From the NCBI GenBank assembly GCA_002335605.1, contig BEDY01000002.1:1302001-1366000 (forward strand): 64,000 nucleotides of DNA. The letters run 5' to 3'. This DNA comes from Prillingera fragicola. Lineage: Eukaryota > Basidiomycota > Tremellomycetes > Trichosporonales > Trichosporonaceae. Under the pieces are notes generated by a model, which worked only from the letters and a program-made list of their open reading frames with translations, ran no database searches and was not told the DNA's origin. Shown piece after piece: positions 45,915-57,054 of the stretch; the stretch's first letter is position 1; every line of letters begins with the position of its first letter. A program made the position numbers and the translations under genes.

Positions 45915-47584
45915 ATGCGTAGCGCTCACATCCTTGCGCGTCAACTTCTTCTCCGCTCCTCGGCTTTTAAAGCTTCTCCCTATCTTGCCAGGACTCTAAC
46001 CCCCACCGCTGGGCCACTCTCTGGCCGGTTGGCTGTCCCAGCACGTCACATCCATGTTGAGCACGCGTCCCGTGCCCAGGCCGCCCAGGCGTCTGTTCAA
46101 GGTGACCAGGTGACTATTGAAGTTGTTCCATCTTCAACCGACGGTAAGGTTGTTGTTCACTGGGAGGACGGCCAGAGCTCGAGCTTGTGAGTTATCCAAC
46201 TACGGCGTCTGATCCGGTCCAGCTTACATGCAGCGACAACCACTTCCTCTTTGACCACTGCCGGTGCTCATCATGCTACCACAATGGGACCAAGCAGCGC
46301 CTGAAGGTTCTTTCGCAGGCAAGTGTTGCGGTGTTGCGGTGCGGGCACGATGCGCGCTGCCTTCATTCCAGCTCTAACAGCCTCCCCAGATTCCTGGAGA
46401 CATTGCTCCTCAGACCGTCCGCCTGGAGGGGGACAATGTCCACGTTGCTTGGCAGACTGCGCCTCAGCACGAGTCAACCTTCCCGCTTTCGTTTCTTCGC
46501 CAGGCCTCGTACGATCCACCCTTGACCACCCGTACTGCGCTCATTGACTTGGCACCGTGTGTAGTGATGAAGCTCCCTAACGTATCTGACCCCTTCAGTC
46601 TTCATCTCTGGGGTGCCTCCGTGGCCGAGAACCCTCCTACTGTCGCCTACGACGCTGTCATGCCCGACAGGGCAGGGGCAGACGCTGAGAAGGGAGTCCT
46701 GAGCTGGCTGGAGAAAGTTGTATGTTTCACTGCCATCTGGCACCACATGCTGACGTCACAGCACGAGTACGGATTCTGCTTTGTGACCGGCGTGCCCGTC
46801 TCGCCCACGGCCACTGAGGAGCTCATTCGTCGTATGTCTCACATTCGCGAGACCCACTGTACGTTCTGCAATAGCTTTCCGGGCTGACCTGCGCAGATGG
46901 AGGATTCTGGGACTTCACGGCAGACATGTCCAAGGGTGACTTGGCTTATAGCAATGTCAAGCTGCCTGCACACACCGACACGGCCTACTTTACCGATCCT
47001 GCGGGTCTCCAAATTTTCCACTGCTTGAAGGATGGGCAGGGAGGCGAGACTCTCCTCGTGGACGCTTTCTACGCCGCAGCTCGCCTGGCGCAGACGGACC
47101 CGATCGCTTACCAGACCCTCTCTCGCCTGGCGGTCCCCTTCCACGCGTCAGGCAACGAGGGTACCCTTCTGCGCCCCCCAATCTCGCAGCCCATTCTTCG
47201 CCATGACCACCTGGGACGCCTCCAGCAGGCTCGCTGGAACAATGAGGATCGTTGTGTTCTCGGTGAGGGCTGGACCCCGGATGAAATTCGTGAATGGTAC
47301 CGCGCTGCGCGCGCGTACGAGGACATTGTCACGAGCAAGGATGCCGAGTACTGGGTCAAACTCACGCCTGGGACACTTGTCGGTAAGTACATGAAAACAA
47401 GATTTAGCTGACCACAGTCATTGACAACTGGCGTGTGATGCACGGCCGCGCCGGCTTCACGGGCGAGAGGCGTATGTGTGGTGCATACGTAGGTGCAGAT
47501 GATTGGAGGTCCCGCCGCCGGGCGCTACTGAAGGCCATTAAGCCCTCCACGCAGCAGGAGGAGGCATGGCGGAGTGGATGGTAG
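45915..47584 (+). CDS. Trimethyllysine dioxygenase (carnitine biosynthesis)
   Basis: Fe(II)/2-oxoglutarate oxygenase that hydroxylates N6-trimethyllysine, the first step of carnitine synthesis. Seven exons, 45915-46186, 46234-46318, 46390-46556, 46599-46719, 46762-46858, 46897-47382 and 47418-47584, give 464 residues. The start has a mitochondrial-type presequence (MRSAHILARQLLLRSSAF). The N-terminal zinc-binding domain reads DHCRCSSCYHNGTKQR. The catalytic core has RETHYGGFWDFTADM, the iron ligands AHTD (H273, D275) and MHGRAGF (H418). The second intron starts with GC (CAG|GCAAGT), a GC-AG intron. Gamma-butyrobetaine dioxygenase is the nearest alternative, but the RETHYGGFWDFTADM stretch favours the trimethyllysine enzyme. 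The stop is 43 bp from the stop of the convergent gene. Confidence 0.92.
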
Positions 47585-47627
47585 TAAACTGTTTACAAAT
47601 TATGAAGCGCAAGTGAAATGCAGCGAC

Positions 47628-48124
47628 TCATGAGTCGGATGCGGCCGAGTTTGATTGAGCGACCACTGCTGCGACAATAACGCCAGCGTCATGCGAGATG
47701 GTGGCCAAAAGACTAATGTTTTCCAAGTGCTTGTGAGGAGTCGGTTTGTTGAGGTTCAGAATCGGCCGACCAGACGAAGCGTATCGCAGATCCAAATCCT
47801 TCCAGGCCACCTTTGAGGGAATGGCCTTGTATGCAGCCTCCTTTGCCGCCCATCTTGCGCTAGTCAGCATGAAAGTCAACCAATTGTGCTGTTTACACAC
47901 CGTGCTGACAAAAAGCGAAGCTGGCGGACTAGCAGCACATCACCAGATCGCGCCGCCGTACTGATGTGGCCGTTCATGGTGCGGTCGTTTGTGGGGAGCT
48001 CGCGAAACTCTGTGAGCTCGCGCTCACAGCAGATTCGCTGAGCGATTCGCATAGCACCACGCCTCTGAACTACTGCCTCGAGGCGAGCGAGGGATAAGAC
48101 GTCAATACCGAGTCCTAGCAACAT
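47628..48124 (-). CDS. AcpS-type 4'-phosphopantetheinyl transferase (mitochondrial Ppt2-like)
   Basis: Transfers the phosphopantetheine arm of CoA to acyl carrier protein, probably the mitochondrial ACP. Two exons, 47901-48124 and 47628-47853, joined across a 47-nt intron (GTGTGT...GCAAG), give 149 residues. The AcpS hallmarks are both present: LGLGIDVLSLARLE at the start and LSARWAAKEAAYKA in the middle (K79, E80). The length is close to bacterial AcpS, so it is the short, holo-ACP-synthase type and not the Sfp type. The start at 48124 was chosen because it places the GID motif at the N-terminus, as in the family. The junction was chosen because it joins RFLSA to RWAAKEAAYK without losing frame. 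Confidence 0.88.
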
Positions 48125-48544
48125 GTGGGCGGGATGCTGACGGCCGAAAGAATGGTGCAATGTAGGCTCGGTACGTGGGAGTGAGCAGTTTGAACACGGA
48201 GAGTGGAGGATTCTTTGGCGATCTAAGCGCGGCCCGCGCCTACCGTTGGGGGTGCGCGGCAGGCACGGCACAGAAAGATTGGCATAGTGTTTATAGGGCG
48301 CCAGAGCAGCGACCCCACCGGTCACCAACAAGTTAGGTAGCAAGCCTTCCTGCGCTGGCCGCAGGGTGCCCGATGCCAAGACCATGTATCGGATCATGGC
48401 AGAAAGCCCGAGATCGCCCTGAGTGGCTCGTAACGAGCCACCACAATGAGATATCTAGATTAAACGCGACATAAAACGCTGGAAGCCTGTGACTTTTCTT
48501 TCCCCAAACCCGCCTCTCCTAGAAAAACACAGTCAGCTGTCACC
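48125..48544. promoter_or_regulatory. Divergent promoter region, PPTase / MFS transporter
   Basis: 420 bp between two divergent starts. An open frame extends the PPTase upstream to 48397, but the conserved N-terminus makes that extension unlikely. No distinct motif was recognised. Confidence 0.4.
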
Positions 48545-50472
48545 ATGGCTGCCACTGGTATTGAGCTTGCGCCTGTGCGCACCACTGAGCGTCAGCGGCG
48601 CCCATCCCGCACAGTCATCACTCTCGAGGCTTCCGAGTTGCCATTCCCCAAGACGCCAGCTCGCGTCTACCTCCCGTCGATGAAAGACATTCCTACCCCG
48701 CCCGACCACTCCTTGGCACCCTCTCCGGCACCAAGTGAACACTCGCCCAGCTACCTAGATCTTACCAATCTTGCTGTTGAGGACCGTCCCGGCAGCGACG
48801 ATGAAGCGGAGACGGCGCTCCCCCGCCACAATTCCGACCTCAGCCACAAGACCATGGAGCGTGAGATGCCTGCACTGCCTCCCGTCGACACAGGTCGGCA
48901 GGCATGGTCATTCCTGGTAGCTGCCACCATTGTTGAGACTGTTGTGTGGGGTATTCCCTGGAGTGTTGGTGTTCTCCACGTCTACTGGAGCACCGAAATG
49001 TTCCCCGATTCTGAAAGTGGTGAGTGCGCGTCAGTCGGTTGCTGAGCCCCTTACTGACACTGCCAGTCATCTCGACTGCCAGTACTTTCCAGACCGCGCT
49101 CTGCTACTGCAGTGCCGCTCTCCTTGGCCCGTGAGTTGAGTGTAACGCGCTGGCATTTTATTGTGGGTATTCTGACCGTCGCCCAGTTTCTTCACTGCAT
49201 ACCCTCAGTGGGAGAAACAAATCCAATACCTGGGTCTCATTGTGGCAACAGTGGGCCTCATTTCTTCGGCCTTTGTCACGCAGGTATGTGCTCCAACGTC
49301 GCCGAGGATTCCTTCTAACAGTCTCAGGCGTGGCAGCTGATTTTGACCATTGGATTCCTTTACTCTTTCTCTGGTGGTACGTGGGCTCTTAAGACGCCAA
49401 TTTACGACTGGCTGGCTGTCGCAGACCTTTTACACTGGCTCACACTTCAGCTCTGTATCTTCCCTGTGCGACTCTAATCTATGAGTGGTTTCAGGTGCGG
49501 CGCGGTCTCGCCACAGGCATCATGTTCGCTGGTACAGGCGTTGGTGGAACCGTCTTTCCCTTTATCGTTTCGGCACTGCTCAAGACGTTTGGCTATAAGG
49601 CTACCATGCTCTCGCTGGGTCTTGCCTTTGCAATTCTGAACTCGATCGCTCTTCTCTTTATCAAGCGCCGCATCCCTGTGCGTCGCACCACGAAGCCTGG
49701 CGCTGGCTCGCACGCCCGCCGTCGCAGGAAGATCGACCTGAGTTTCTTCAAGAAGCGCGCAGTGTGGGTTAGCATTGGAGTTATTCTCATGACTGCGATG
49801 GGCAACTTTATCCCTTCAGTTTGGATTCCCAGTGAGTGGCAACAGAGACTGCGGCGCCGAGTGCTGACGAGACAGCTTTCGCTGAGAAGGTTAACGCCGT
49901 CAAGCCCAATGGTACTGCCCTTGTGGCTTTGATGAATGGTGAGTTAATCCTGGAAAAGGCGACAAAAGACTGACAAAGGCAAGCCGCCTCAGTTCCGGGC
50001 AACGCTCTGTCTGGCTTCCTGTCCGACCGCTTTCCTTCTCGTGTTGTTATTCCTCTGTCTTGTGGCCTAGCAACTCTCAGCTGCCTGGTCCTGTGGGGCA
50101 TGGGTACCACCGACAATATTCTTGTGGGCTTCAGTATTGTGTGGGGATTCACGGCTCTTAGCTTTGTGGGCATGTGGGCCAAGATGATTACCATTATTTC
50201 GAGTGAGTAACCGCCCGAGTGAGACATCACCAGCTAACGCAAGCGCAGAGGACGACCCTGTTCTTCCTCCCCTCCTCTTTTCCGGCTTCACCATTCTCAA
50301 GGGTATTGGTAACCTGACCTCTGGCCCCATCTCCACAGCCTTGTTGCAGAGCAACGCCATGAGAGGGGCTGCCGGTGCCTATGGCAATACGAACTATGGC
50401 ATGCTCGTCATCTACACAGCTATCACGACCTTTGTGGGGGGCACTATCGGCCTCTTTTTCCCCGTGGCGTGA
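48545..50472 (+). CDS. MFS transporter, monocarboxylate-porter type
   Basis: Eight exons, 48545-49019, 49067-49130, 49187-49283, 49328-49376, 49451-49831, 49876-49938, 49984-50202 and 50249-50472, give 523 residues. The first 120 residues are a hydrophilic, proline/serine-rich cytosolic tail. About twelve hydrophobic segments follow. Segment 1 is WSFLVAATIVETVVWGIPWS. The region YEWFQVRRGLATGIMFAGTG corresponds to the RxGxA-type signature of monocarboxylate porters, followed by VFPFIVSALLKTFGY. A basic central loop (IKRRIPVRRTTKPGAG) separates the two halves, and the second half includes SVPGNALSGFLSDRFPSRVV. Substrate is unknown; fungal relatives carry monocarboxylates or other small organic compounds. 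The intron acceptors at 49450 and 49983 were chosen to keep these conserved segments. Confidence 0.9.
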
Positions 50473-50611
50473 GAAGTGCTTTCAACCGCTCAACCAACAT
50501 AGACAACGTCTAGAAAATAGATCATTCTATAGTATCATGCATTCTGCATTAGTCTTGTACAACAGTTCAGACGGCACGACCTCGCGTTAGCGCATGGTCT
50601 CCCACACGAAA

Positions 50612-53600
50612 TCACTCGTCGTCCTCATCACTGCTTTCAGCAACCTTGCGTCGGCCTGTGGTGTTAGAGCTGCCCTGGACGTTTTCTTCTTCCTTTCTCT
50701 CTACTCACCACCTCCCCGCCTTGCACGCTCCTTAACTGGCGATTTCCGACCCTGCGCGGGAGCACGCTTGGCGGCCCTCCTCTTTGCAACCTTGGTCTTG
50801 CGCGCCACATCGGCCTCGAGAGCTTGCTCCTCAATGCCCTTGGCTTGATGTTCGGTCAGGATAGCCTCAAACTCCTTGAGCTCGGTCTCTGGCTTGCCAG
50901 CACTCTTGTTTGCGCGAGCCTGGAGTTGTTAGCTCAAGTTTACTGTTGGATGTTACCTTTGCCAGAATTTCACTGAATCGACGGAACACTGTCGCCTCAT
51001 GCAGCTTGTCTTGGTAGAATGGCAGACTGCCGTTAGCGCCAGGCCTCCCTAATCAAGCTTACCCTTCGATCAGTTTCTTCATCGACCTCTCCGACTTGAA
51101 TGGCAACAACGAAAGGCAGAACGAAATATCGCGCCACTGGCGTTCCTCGGTTGCCAACCGGAATCGCTGACACAGCTTCTCAACGATCGCCTCGGCCTGC
51201 TTCTCCTTTTCGATGAAGGTGAAAATGAACCGCATGGTCCGCTCGAATGTTTCCTCGTCGACAGCGTGTGCTCCTATGGAGAGATGCGAAATGACATCCT
51301 GGAGATTGTTGTAGAGGGCGTTGTCCTTGGTGCTTAGTTCGGTGAAGAACAGCTTGGCCAAATCCGAAATGCGCTGGTCTGGGTTCTCGAGGCACTTTGC
51401 CATCTCTCCCAGCTGACCCTTGACCTTGATCATGCCATTGAGAATCAAGTGTGTCAAGACCATGAGTGTGTTCTTCTTAACGATGGGGTCGCGGTCCGTC
51501 AGCCCCTGGTACAGACGCTCAGAATTCTGTTGTTTCAATTAGCGTTGCCAATCGCGCCTACTCACGTCGTCGATCATGCTCCCCCAGCACACTGCAATGT
51601 CACCAAGGGCGATAACAATGTTACTGCGAACAACCGGGTCTCGACTTGTCTCCAGAATCTTGAACAACAGCAAAAGGTGCGCCTCGCAGAACTGCGCGCT
51701 GACACACATGAACTTTGTGAGAGCAAGCGTGGCTGCTTGGCGAAGAATGGGGGACTGTTACCGCGTCAGCCTCGTTTTCGAGGAACAACCCACCTTATAG
51801 CGCTTCGGGCTGGCACAAATGCCCGCGATCAGCGGACCGTAGACCGCCAGAAGACTCTTCTCTCCGTAGATAAGCTCCTTCTCCCTAATGTTCGCAATCA
51901 AGTCGCCAATGTCGTCCTCGGCATTTCCCGCAACGGCGTCCAAGTCGTTTCCGTCCTTGTCAGCTGGCTTGGCCGCGGCCTTCTCTGTCAATGTCAGTAA
52001 ATCATTCTGAAAGTTGAGACGCACCTTTAGCCTTCTCGTCCTTGCGACGCTTGAACTCGCGCTCAACGAGCTCAAGGTACACAATGTGTTTTAGGGCAAC
52101 GTGGCCGACGACGAAGACCAGTTGTGCCAACGCAAAGGCACCGACTTCGTCAGGCTTGGAATCCACCACAGTTGCGTCCGCTTTCAGAGACTCCTGGAAG
52201 GATGGCGACGACGCTCCGGCAGGCGAAGGGGACGGAGGTGTGTCGTTTACTTGCGTCTGATCGGCATCCGTGGCACAGGCGTCGGCTTGCGACCTGGGCT
52301 TCAGAATCTTCGCTGTCAAATCCTTAGTGATGGCCCCGCAAAGCGCATCAGGCTGCTGGCCCAGAAGGTAAATGGTGTTGATAGCCTGCTCGGCCATTCC
52401 AAACCTAGGACTGTCAGGTACGGCACAACTTGCAAACTCACCATTGAGGAGAGCGCGATGAAATCTCGATAATGCTCTTGAGCTTCGCAAACACGGCATT
52501 GTCCATGGGGAGGCGCAACGTCTTGTCGGTAAGTGACCCTTTGACCTTCTTCGCACTTCCTCCCAGCCTTTGCAAGGCAATACAGGTATAGCGTGCCAGC
52601 ACAAGGTCGTTCATGCCCAGCGGACCAAGACCAATCTTGAGCAGTGAGTCGACGCGTTCGGTGACGATCTCGCGTTTGGCAAGGGCGAGCATGCCCAGAA
52701 TGATTATTGCTCCCTGCCGCTGAGCCTTGGGAATCTCTTGATCCGTACCTGGATGTGTTAGCAAGATAACATTGTGTGACTTACTGTAAACCTGCCAGAG
52801 CTTGTTGATCACATCAGGGTGAACTCCGCCGTCTGCCATCATAGTGCGCATCATCTCCTCGAGAGAGGTCAACTCGGCCAGGGTGGCACCATACGTGCGC
52901 CTGCTAGATTAGCGACAGCAACGAGAGTAGTTACCCACTCGATCATGTTCTTAGCAATGCGGTTAACCTGTTGCTTGGGCGTAAGGTCAGGAACGACGTC
53001 AAAATACAGGCTTCGGTAAACGTCGATGAGGTTGGCACGTACGCCACGGCCGTCGGTGCCGTCCTCAGTGGTGGCGTTGTTGTCCTTGGTCCAGATGAGG
53101 TGGAGCATGGTCTTGATACCCTGTTCAGCCGATTGAACATTATACTCGTAGGCGGTGCGGAAGAAGCGCATAGACTCCAGTACCTCAGTCTTGTTGGTAC
53201 TGACGAGAAGCTGACAGAGAGTGGGAATGGCCGACTCTATCTGATTGATAAAGCGCAGGGCATCCGAGTAATACTTCTTGGTGAGGCGGAGGCGAGTGAT
53301 AGCCTGCGGGTCCAATGACGACTGCTCAGCTTCTACGGCCGCAATATCCAGCTGAGACTTGCGTGGTTTGCGCTTGGGGGAGGCATCATCCTCTGGCTCC
53401 TTATCCTCAACATCGATGTCGCTTTCGGCATCCCCATCCTCGCCCTCTGCCTCCTTGCCTTCCAAGCCTGTCTGCTCGTCAACATCGCTACCCGCTTCCT
53501 CCATGCCGGCGTCGCGGCGCGCTTTCTCCATCTCCTGGGTGTCGACCTTTTCGAGTTCAGCGCAAACCATATCATAGCGCTCCTGCCACTCTGGGGCATT

Positions 53601-55045
53601 GAGAGTTCCTCCATGCAGGGCGCCAAACGGATGAGTCTCAAGGAGGCGACAGAGGAGCTGAATCGAGTAGCGACGCGCAGACGAGGTCTTGTCCTCAAGG
53701 GTGCGGATCGTCAAGTCGGTGATCTGAACACGCTGTTTGGGGAACTTCATCGGCAGACTGGTGATGTCAGCTTGAGTCTGATGTACAGATACCTGGTACT
53801 CACTCGCACAACTCGATGAGGGTCGTCAGAACCTTGGATCGAACATACGAGTTCAGATCGAGGTAACGCTCCAACAGTATCTCAAAGAAGCGAGTGATTT
53901 GCTTGTTCTTCTGCTCCTCATCGCCATCTTCTGACATGAGAAGATCTCGAATAAGATGGCCAATAATCTCGATAATTGCCATGCGCATAGGATGAGCCTG
54001 ATAGTATTAGCAGTGCAAACACCAGGCGTTCGACCCAGACACTTACCTCGCTATCGAGGTGAGCAAGCAGGAGCGGCATCTGTTTTTGAACAACTCGGGG
54101 GCTCAGCTCCGCAAGGCGGACGAGGAAACGAGAGAAAGAGCGCGGGCCTTTGGCATCGTTGTGAGGAAACTTCTTGCTAGCAACATCGCGCAACACCTCT
54201 TCGGCAAGCTGTGGATAATCGAATTCCTTCTCGAGAATGGCGAGGAGTTCGGCCATGGGCTCGGAAAGATGCTCAAAGTAGGTGAGGTTCTGTACAATGC
54301 TTGTCTGAGCACCAAACGAGTGTCCGTGAAACTTGACAGCGATGCAGATGACTTTGTAGATCCCGAGACGAACGTCGTTCATCTTGAGATACGCCTCAAC
54401 TTCGGCAAGCTGATATGCCGACTTTGTAAAGCACGAGACGAATGCCTCGCGTTCGGACGAGGTGCGCCAGAGGCGCTGGCTGGGGACACGGAGCGCGCGG
54501 TGCATCGTCAATAGCACGAGGGGCAAGTGGTCAACCCAGACAAAAGTTGCGGAAGCGGAGGTACTCTTGATCTTTTTGCCCTTTGCTTTGGTCTTTGCGA
54601 CAGCCGTTTCCTCCCCAGGCGCTCGGCCGGCCCCTCTCTCGGCTGCGGCGATGAACCACTGCAACAGAAAGGCCCACCTCTCTAACTGAGTCTTGTGTTG
54701 CAGAGGGGCATCGATATCGTCGTTACCCGGAGCAACAAGTGACATGATGGCATTGGAATGGTGTGTGAGACCAGAACAGATTGAGTCCAGAGTCTTTTGC
54801 AGAGCCGCAGCATCAACTGTCGACGCGTCGGCGTGCTTCAAAACAGAGGCGAAGACATCGAAGGTTTCAGACGGTGCGTGAATGATAGAGTCCGCATCGT
54901 GTGCCACAGCTGTAATGGCCCCCGAAAGATGCACATCAATAGTGTGGGCGGAGAGGTCGGGAATGTCGAGCTCGTTGTTGATGGGGTACAGACACGGGTC
55001 CTCTGCTAACGAAAGGAGCTCCTCTTGAAGGTTGTAGGAATCCAT
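50612..55045 (-). CDS. YCS4: Condensin complex subunit 1 (CAP-D2 / Ycs4)
   Basis: HEAT-repeat subunit of condensin, needed for mitotic chromosome compaction. Twelve exons: 54047-55045, 53804-53997, 52939-53757, 52785-52900, 52442-52748, 52025-52404, 51794-51984, 51566-51754, 51063-51526, 50957-51026, 50709-50919 and 50612-50655, giving 1,327 residues. Family segments include QITDLTIRTLEDKTSSARRY, TYGATLAELTSLEEMMRTMM, FGMAEQAINTIYLLG, SPILRQAATLALTKFMCVSA, NIVIALGDIAVCWGSMIDD, VLTHLILNGMIKVKGQLGEM and NKSAGKPETELKEFEAIL. An acidic insert (VDEQTGLEGKEAEGEDGDAE) interrupts the central region. The C-terminus ends in a basic patch and RRKVAESSDEDDE. All eleven introns are 36-53 nt. It is divergent from PRE4. 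Confidence 0.96.
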
Positions 55046-55205
55046 GACCGGAGATTCCCCGGTTTCCGGGTGCTTCTTGTATTCCAGTGGCTAGGAGAGT
55101 GTGAAGTCGAGACTAGAAAGCGTTGGGAGTGCGATGGAGGAGAGAGGTGTATCAAAACAACATCACTGAAAGGAAAAACAGTCGCTTGTTGACATCCAAT
55201 GTGAC

Positions 55206-55215
55206 GTTACGTAAC
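55206..55215. promoter_or_regulatory. bZIP-type palindrome in the YCS4/PRE4 promoter
   Basis: GTTACGTAAC is a perfect 10-bp palindrome containing TTACGTAA, a known bZIP (Yap/C-EBP-like) consensus. It follows TGACGT at 55202-55207 and lies 31 bp before the inverted repeat TGACACGTCA at 55239-55248. Motif match only. Confidence 0.45.
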
Positions 55216-55238
55216 TGGTGCAATCAGTTGCCTTAAAA

Positions 55239-55248
55239 TGACACGTCA
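55239..55248. promoter_or_regulatory. TGAC-AC-GTCA inverted repeat
   Basis: A CRE-like inverted repeat (TGAC and GTCA half-sites with a 2-bp spacer) in the 402-bp divergent region between condensin subunit 1 and PRE4. Inferred bZIP-type site. Confidence 0.3.
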
Positions 55249-55447
55249 CATTACTCCGTTGCCGCGCGTCGTCCTCTGACGCACTCGAAGCTTGCAGGTC
55301 ATTCATTCAGTGCTCAAGAGTCATCGCAGCCGTCACCACACCTTCTCTCGCTGCAAGCAATCGACATCGCGCACAAGAGATCCAGTGGAGATATAAGAGC
55401 GGCTTTGTCTCTATTTCTCTTCACCTTCTAATAACACTCTCGCCACA

Positions 55448-56635
55448 ATGAACCACGTAAGTATTCATGCTTGTTCTCATTGAGCACATCCATCCGTTGG
55501 TTTAGTTGTCGAAGTCGAGCTGACACGAGGCCATCTACTATTACCTTGCTACTGCTACTACTTTGAATCTATCCTGTGCAGCATCCTGCCGCCTGGGGCC
55601 AGCCCCTTACGGCTCACCAGTCGTTTGACATGTACTCGACCTTTCCAATTGGCAACTCGGCCGCGCACCCTCGCCATGCAGCAGCAGCGACTCCCATTTC
55701 GCACACTCAGTACGTGGACCGGAGCTCAAGGCAATGCACGCAACGCTGACATCGTTTTAGGCAGCCCCTTGTCACCGGAACGTCCGTGATCGGTCTGAAG
55801 TACAAGGATGGTGTCATGCTGGCGGCTGACAACCTTGGTACGGCAACTACGCATTGCTTGAACCGAGACTAACGTGCGCAGCATCGTACGGTTCGCTGGC
55901 GCGCTTCCGTGACATTGAACGTTTGCATGGGCTTGGAACTCACACTTTGATTGGTGTGTCAGGTGACATGAGTGACTTCCAGTGGCTGAAGAAGGCCCTG
56001 GACGCGATGCTGTATGTCACGAATATGACGTCTGGTTGCTAACCAGAACAGCCGCGAGGAGGAGACTCTCAAGCTTAGCGACGGCCACCCTGCCCTGTCG
56101 CCCTCCAACCTGTATACCTTCCTCGCGAACCTGTTCTACGCTCGTCGAAGCAAGATCAACCCGCTCTGGAACTCGTGCCTCGTCGGTGGTTGGGACTTTG
56201 AGAAGGACGAGCCGTACGTGTACGAGAGTCTTGAACAGTTGCTAACTTTCTCTAGCTTCCTTGGCTACGTTGACCTCCTGGGTACCACTTACACTGCTCC
56301 TACTCTTGCGACTGGCTTTGGCAGCCACCTCGCGCAGCCCCTTCTCCGTGAAGCGTTCGAGGCCAAGGCTGGGGTCGACGGCACCGGCGACCTTCTCACC
56401 GCCGAGGAGGCCGAGAACGTCCTTGACGAGTGCATGAAAGTGCTTTTCTATCGTGACGCCAGGAGTATGAACAAGGTGTGTACCGCATTGAGGTGAATCG
56501 CTGTGTAGCTGACCCATCCAGTACCAAGTGGCGCGTGTTACAAAGGAGGGAGTGCATATCTCGGACTCGAAGAGTTCGGAGACGGAGTGGAAGTTTGCCG
56601 AGGGCCTGCGCGGTTACGGGGCCCAGGTCCAATAG
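55448..56635 (+). CDS. PRE4: 20S proteasome subunit beta7 (Pre4)
   Basis: Non-catalytic beta subunit of the 20S proteasome core. Seven exons, 55448-55456, 55582-55709, 55761-55837, 55882-56011, 56052-56213, 56256-56475 and 56522-56635, give 279 residues. The propeptide region (HPAAWGQPLTAHQSFDMYST) is followed by QPLVTGTSVIGLKYKDGVML, where active beta subunits would have a catalytic threonine; none is expected in beta7. Other family segments are ASYGSLARFRDIERLH, GVSGDMSDFQWLKKALDAML, YARRSKINPLWNSCLVGGWD and GYVDLLGTTYTAPTLATGFG. The first exon holds only three codons (M-N-H), followed by a 125-nt intron. A TATA-like ATATAA sits at 55391-55396, 57 bp before the start. Confidence 0.96.
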
Positions 56636-57054
56636 AGTACTTGGACGCATGTAGATAACAGATGTGCATTCCAAGATTGGTTGCAGAATAACAAGTAGGG
56701 CAAGAGACTGAAACGGTTTTTCTAAATTGCGGAATATTTAACAGAAGAGGGAGCCCGAATGTGAGGCCAACGACACCTCCACAAGCACTCGCTACCTACG
56801 ACTCGGGGACGTTTCCCAAAGAGCGAAGTGGCTTGCACATCGACATTGGTGATAACGAAACGGAGTCCAAGTGCTGCGCTCGTTCATCTATGGGACACAA
56901 GGACCTCATGTCATAGGTGACAGCAGCGCCCACGACACTTTGACATTCTTCGTTACACAACACGCACGCTGCTCTGCGACACCTTTGGCCACGACACTGT
57001 TATGGTATGAAACAATCGTCATATGCATCCCAGAACCCCTATAGAGCGAGGCAT
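56636..57054. other. Intergenic, 419 bp: convergent 3' flanks
   Basis: Between the PRE4 stop (plus) and the uS8 stop (minus). It should contain both 3' UTRs; no gene, repeat or hairpin of note was seen. Confidence 0.5.
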
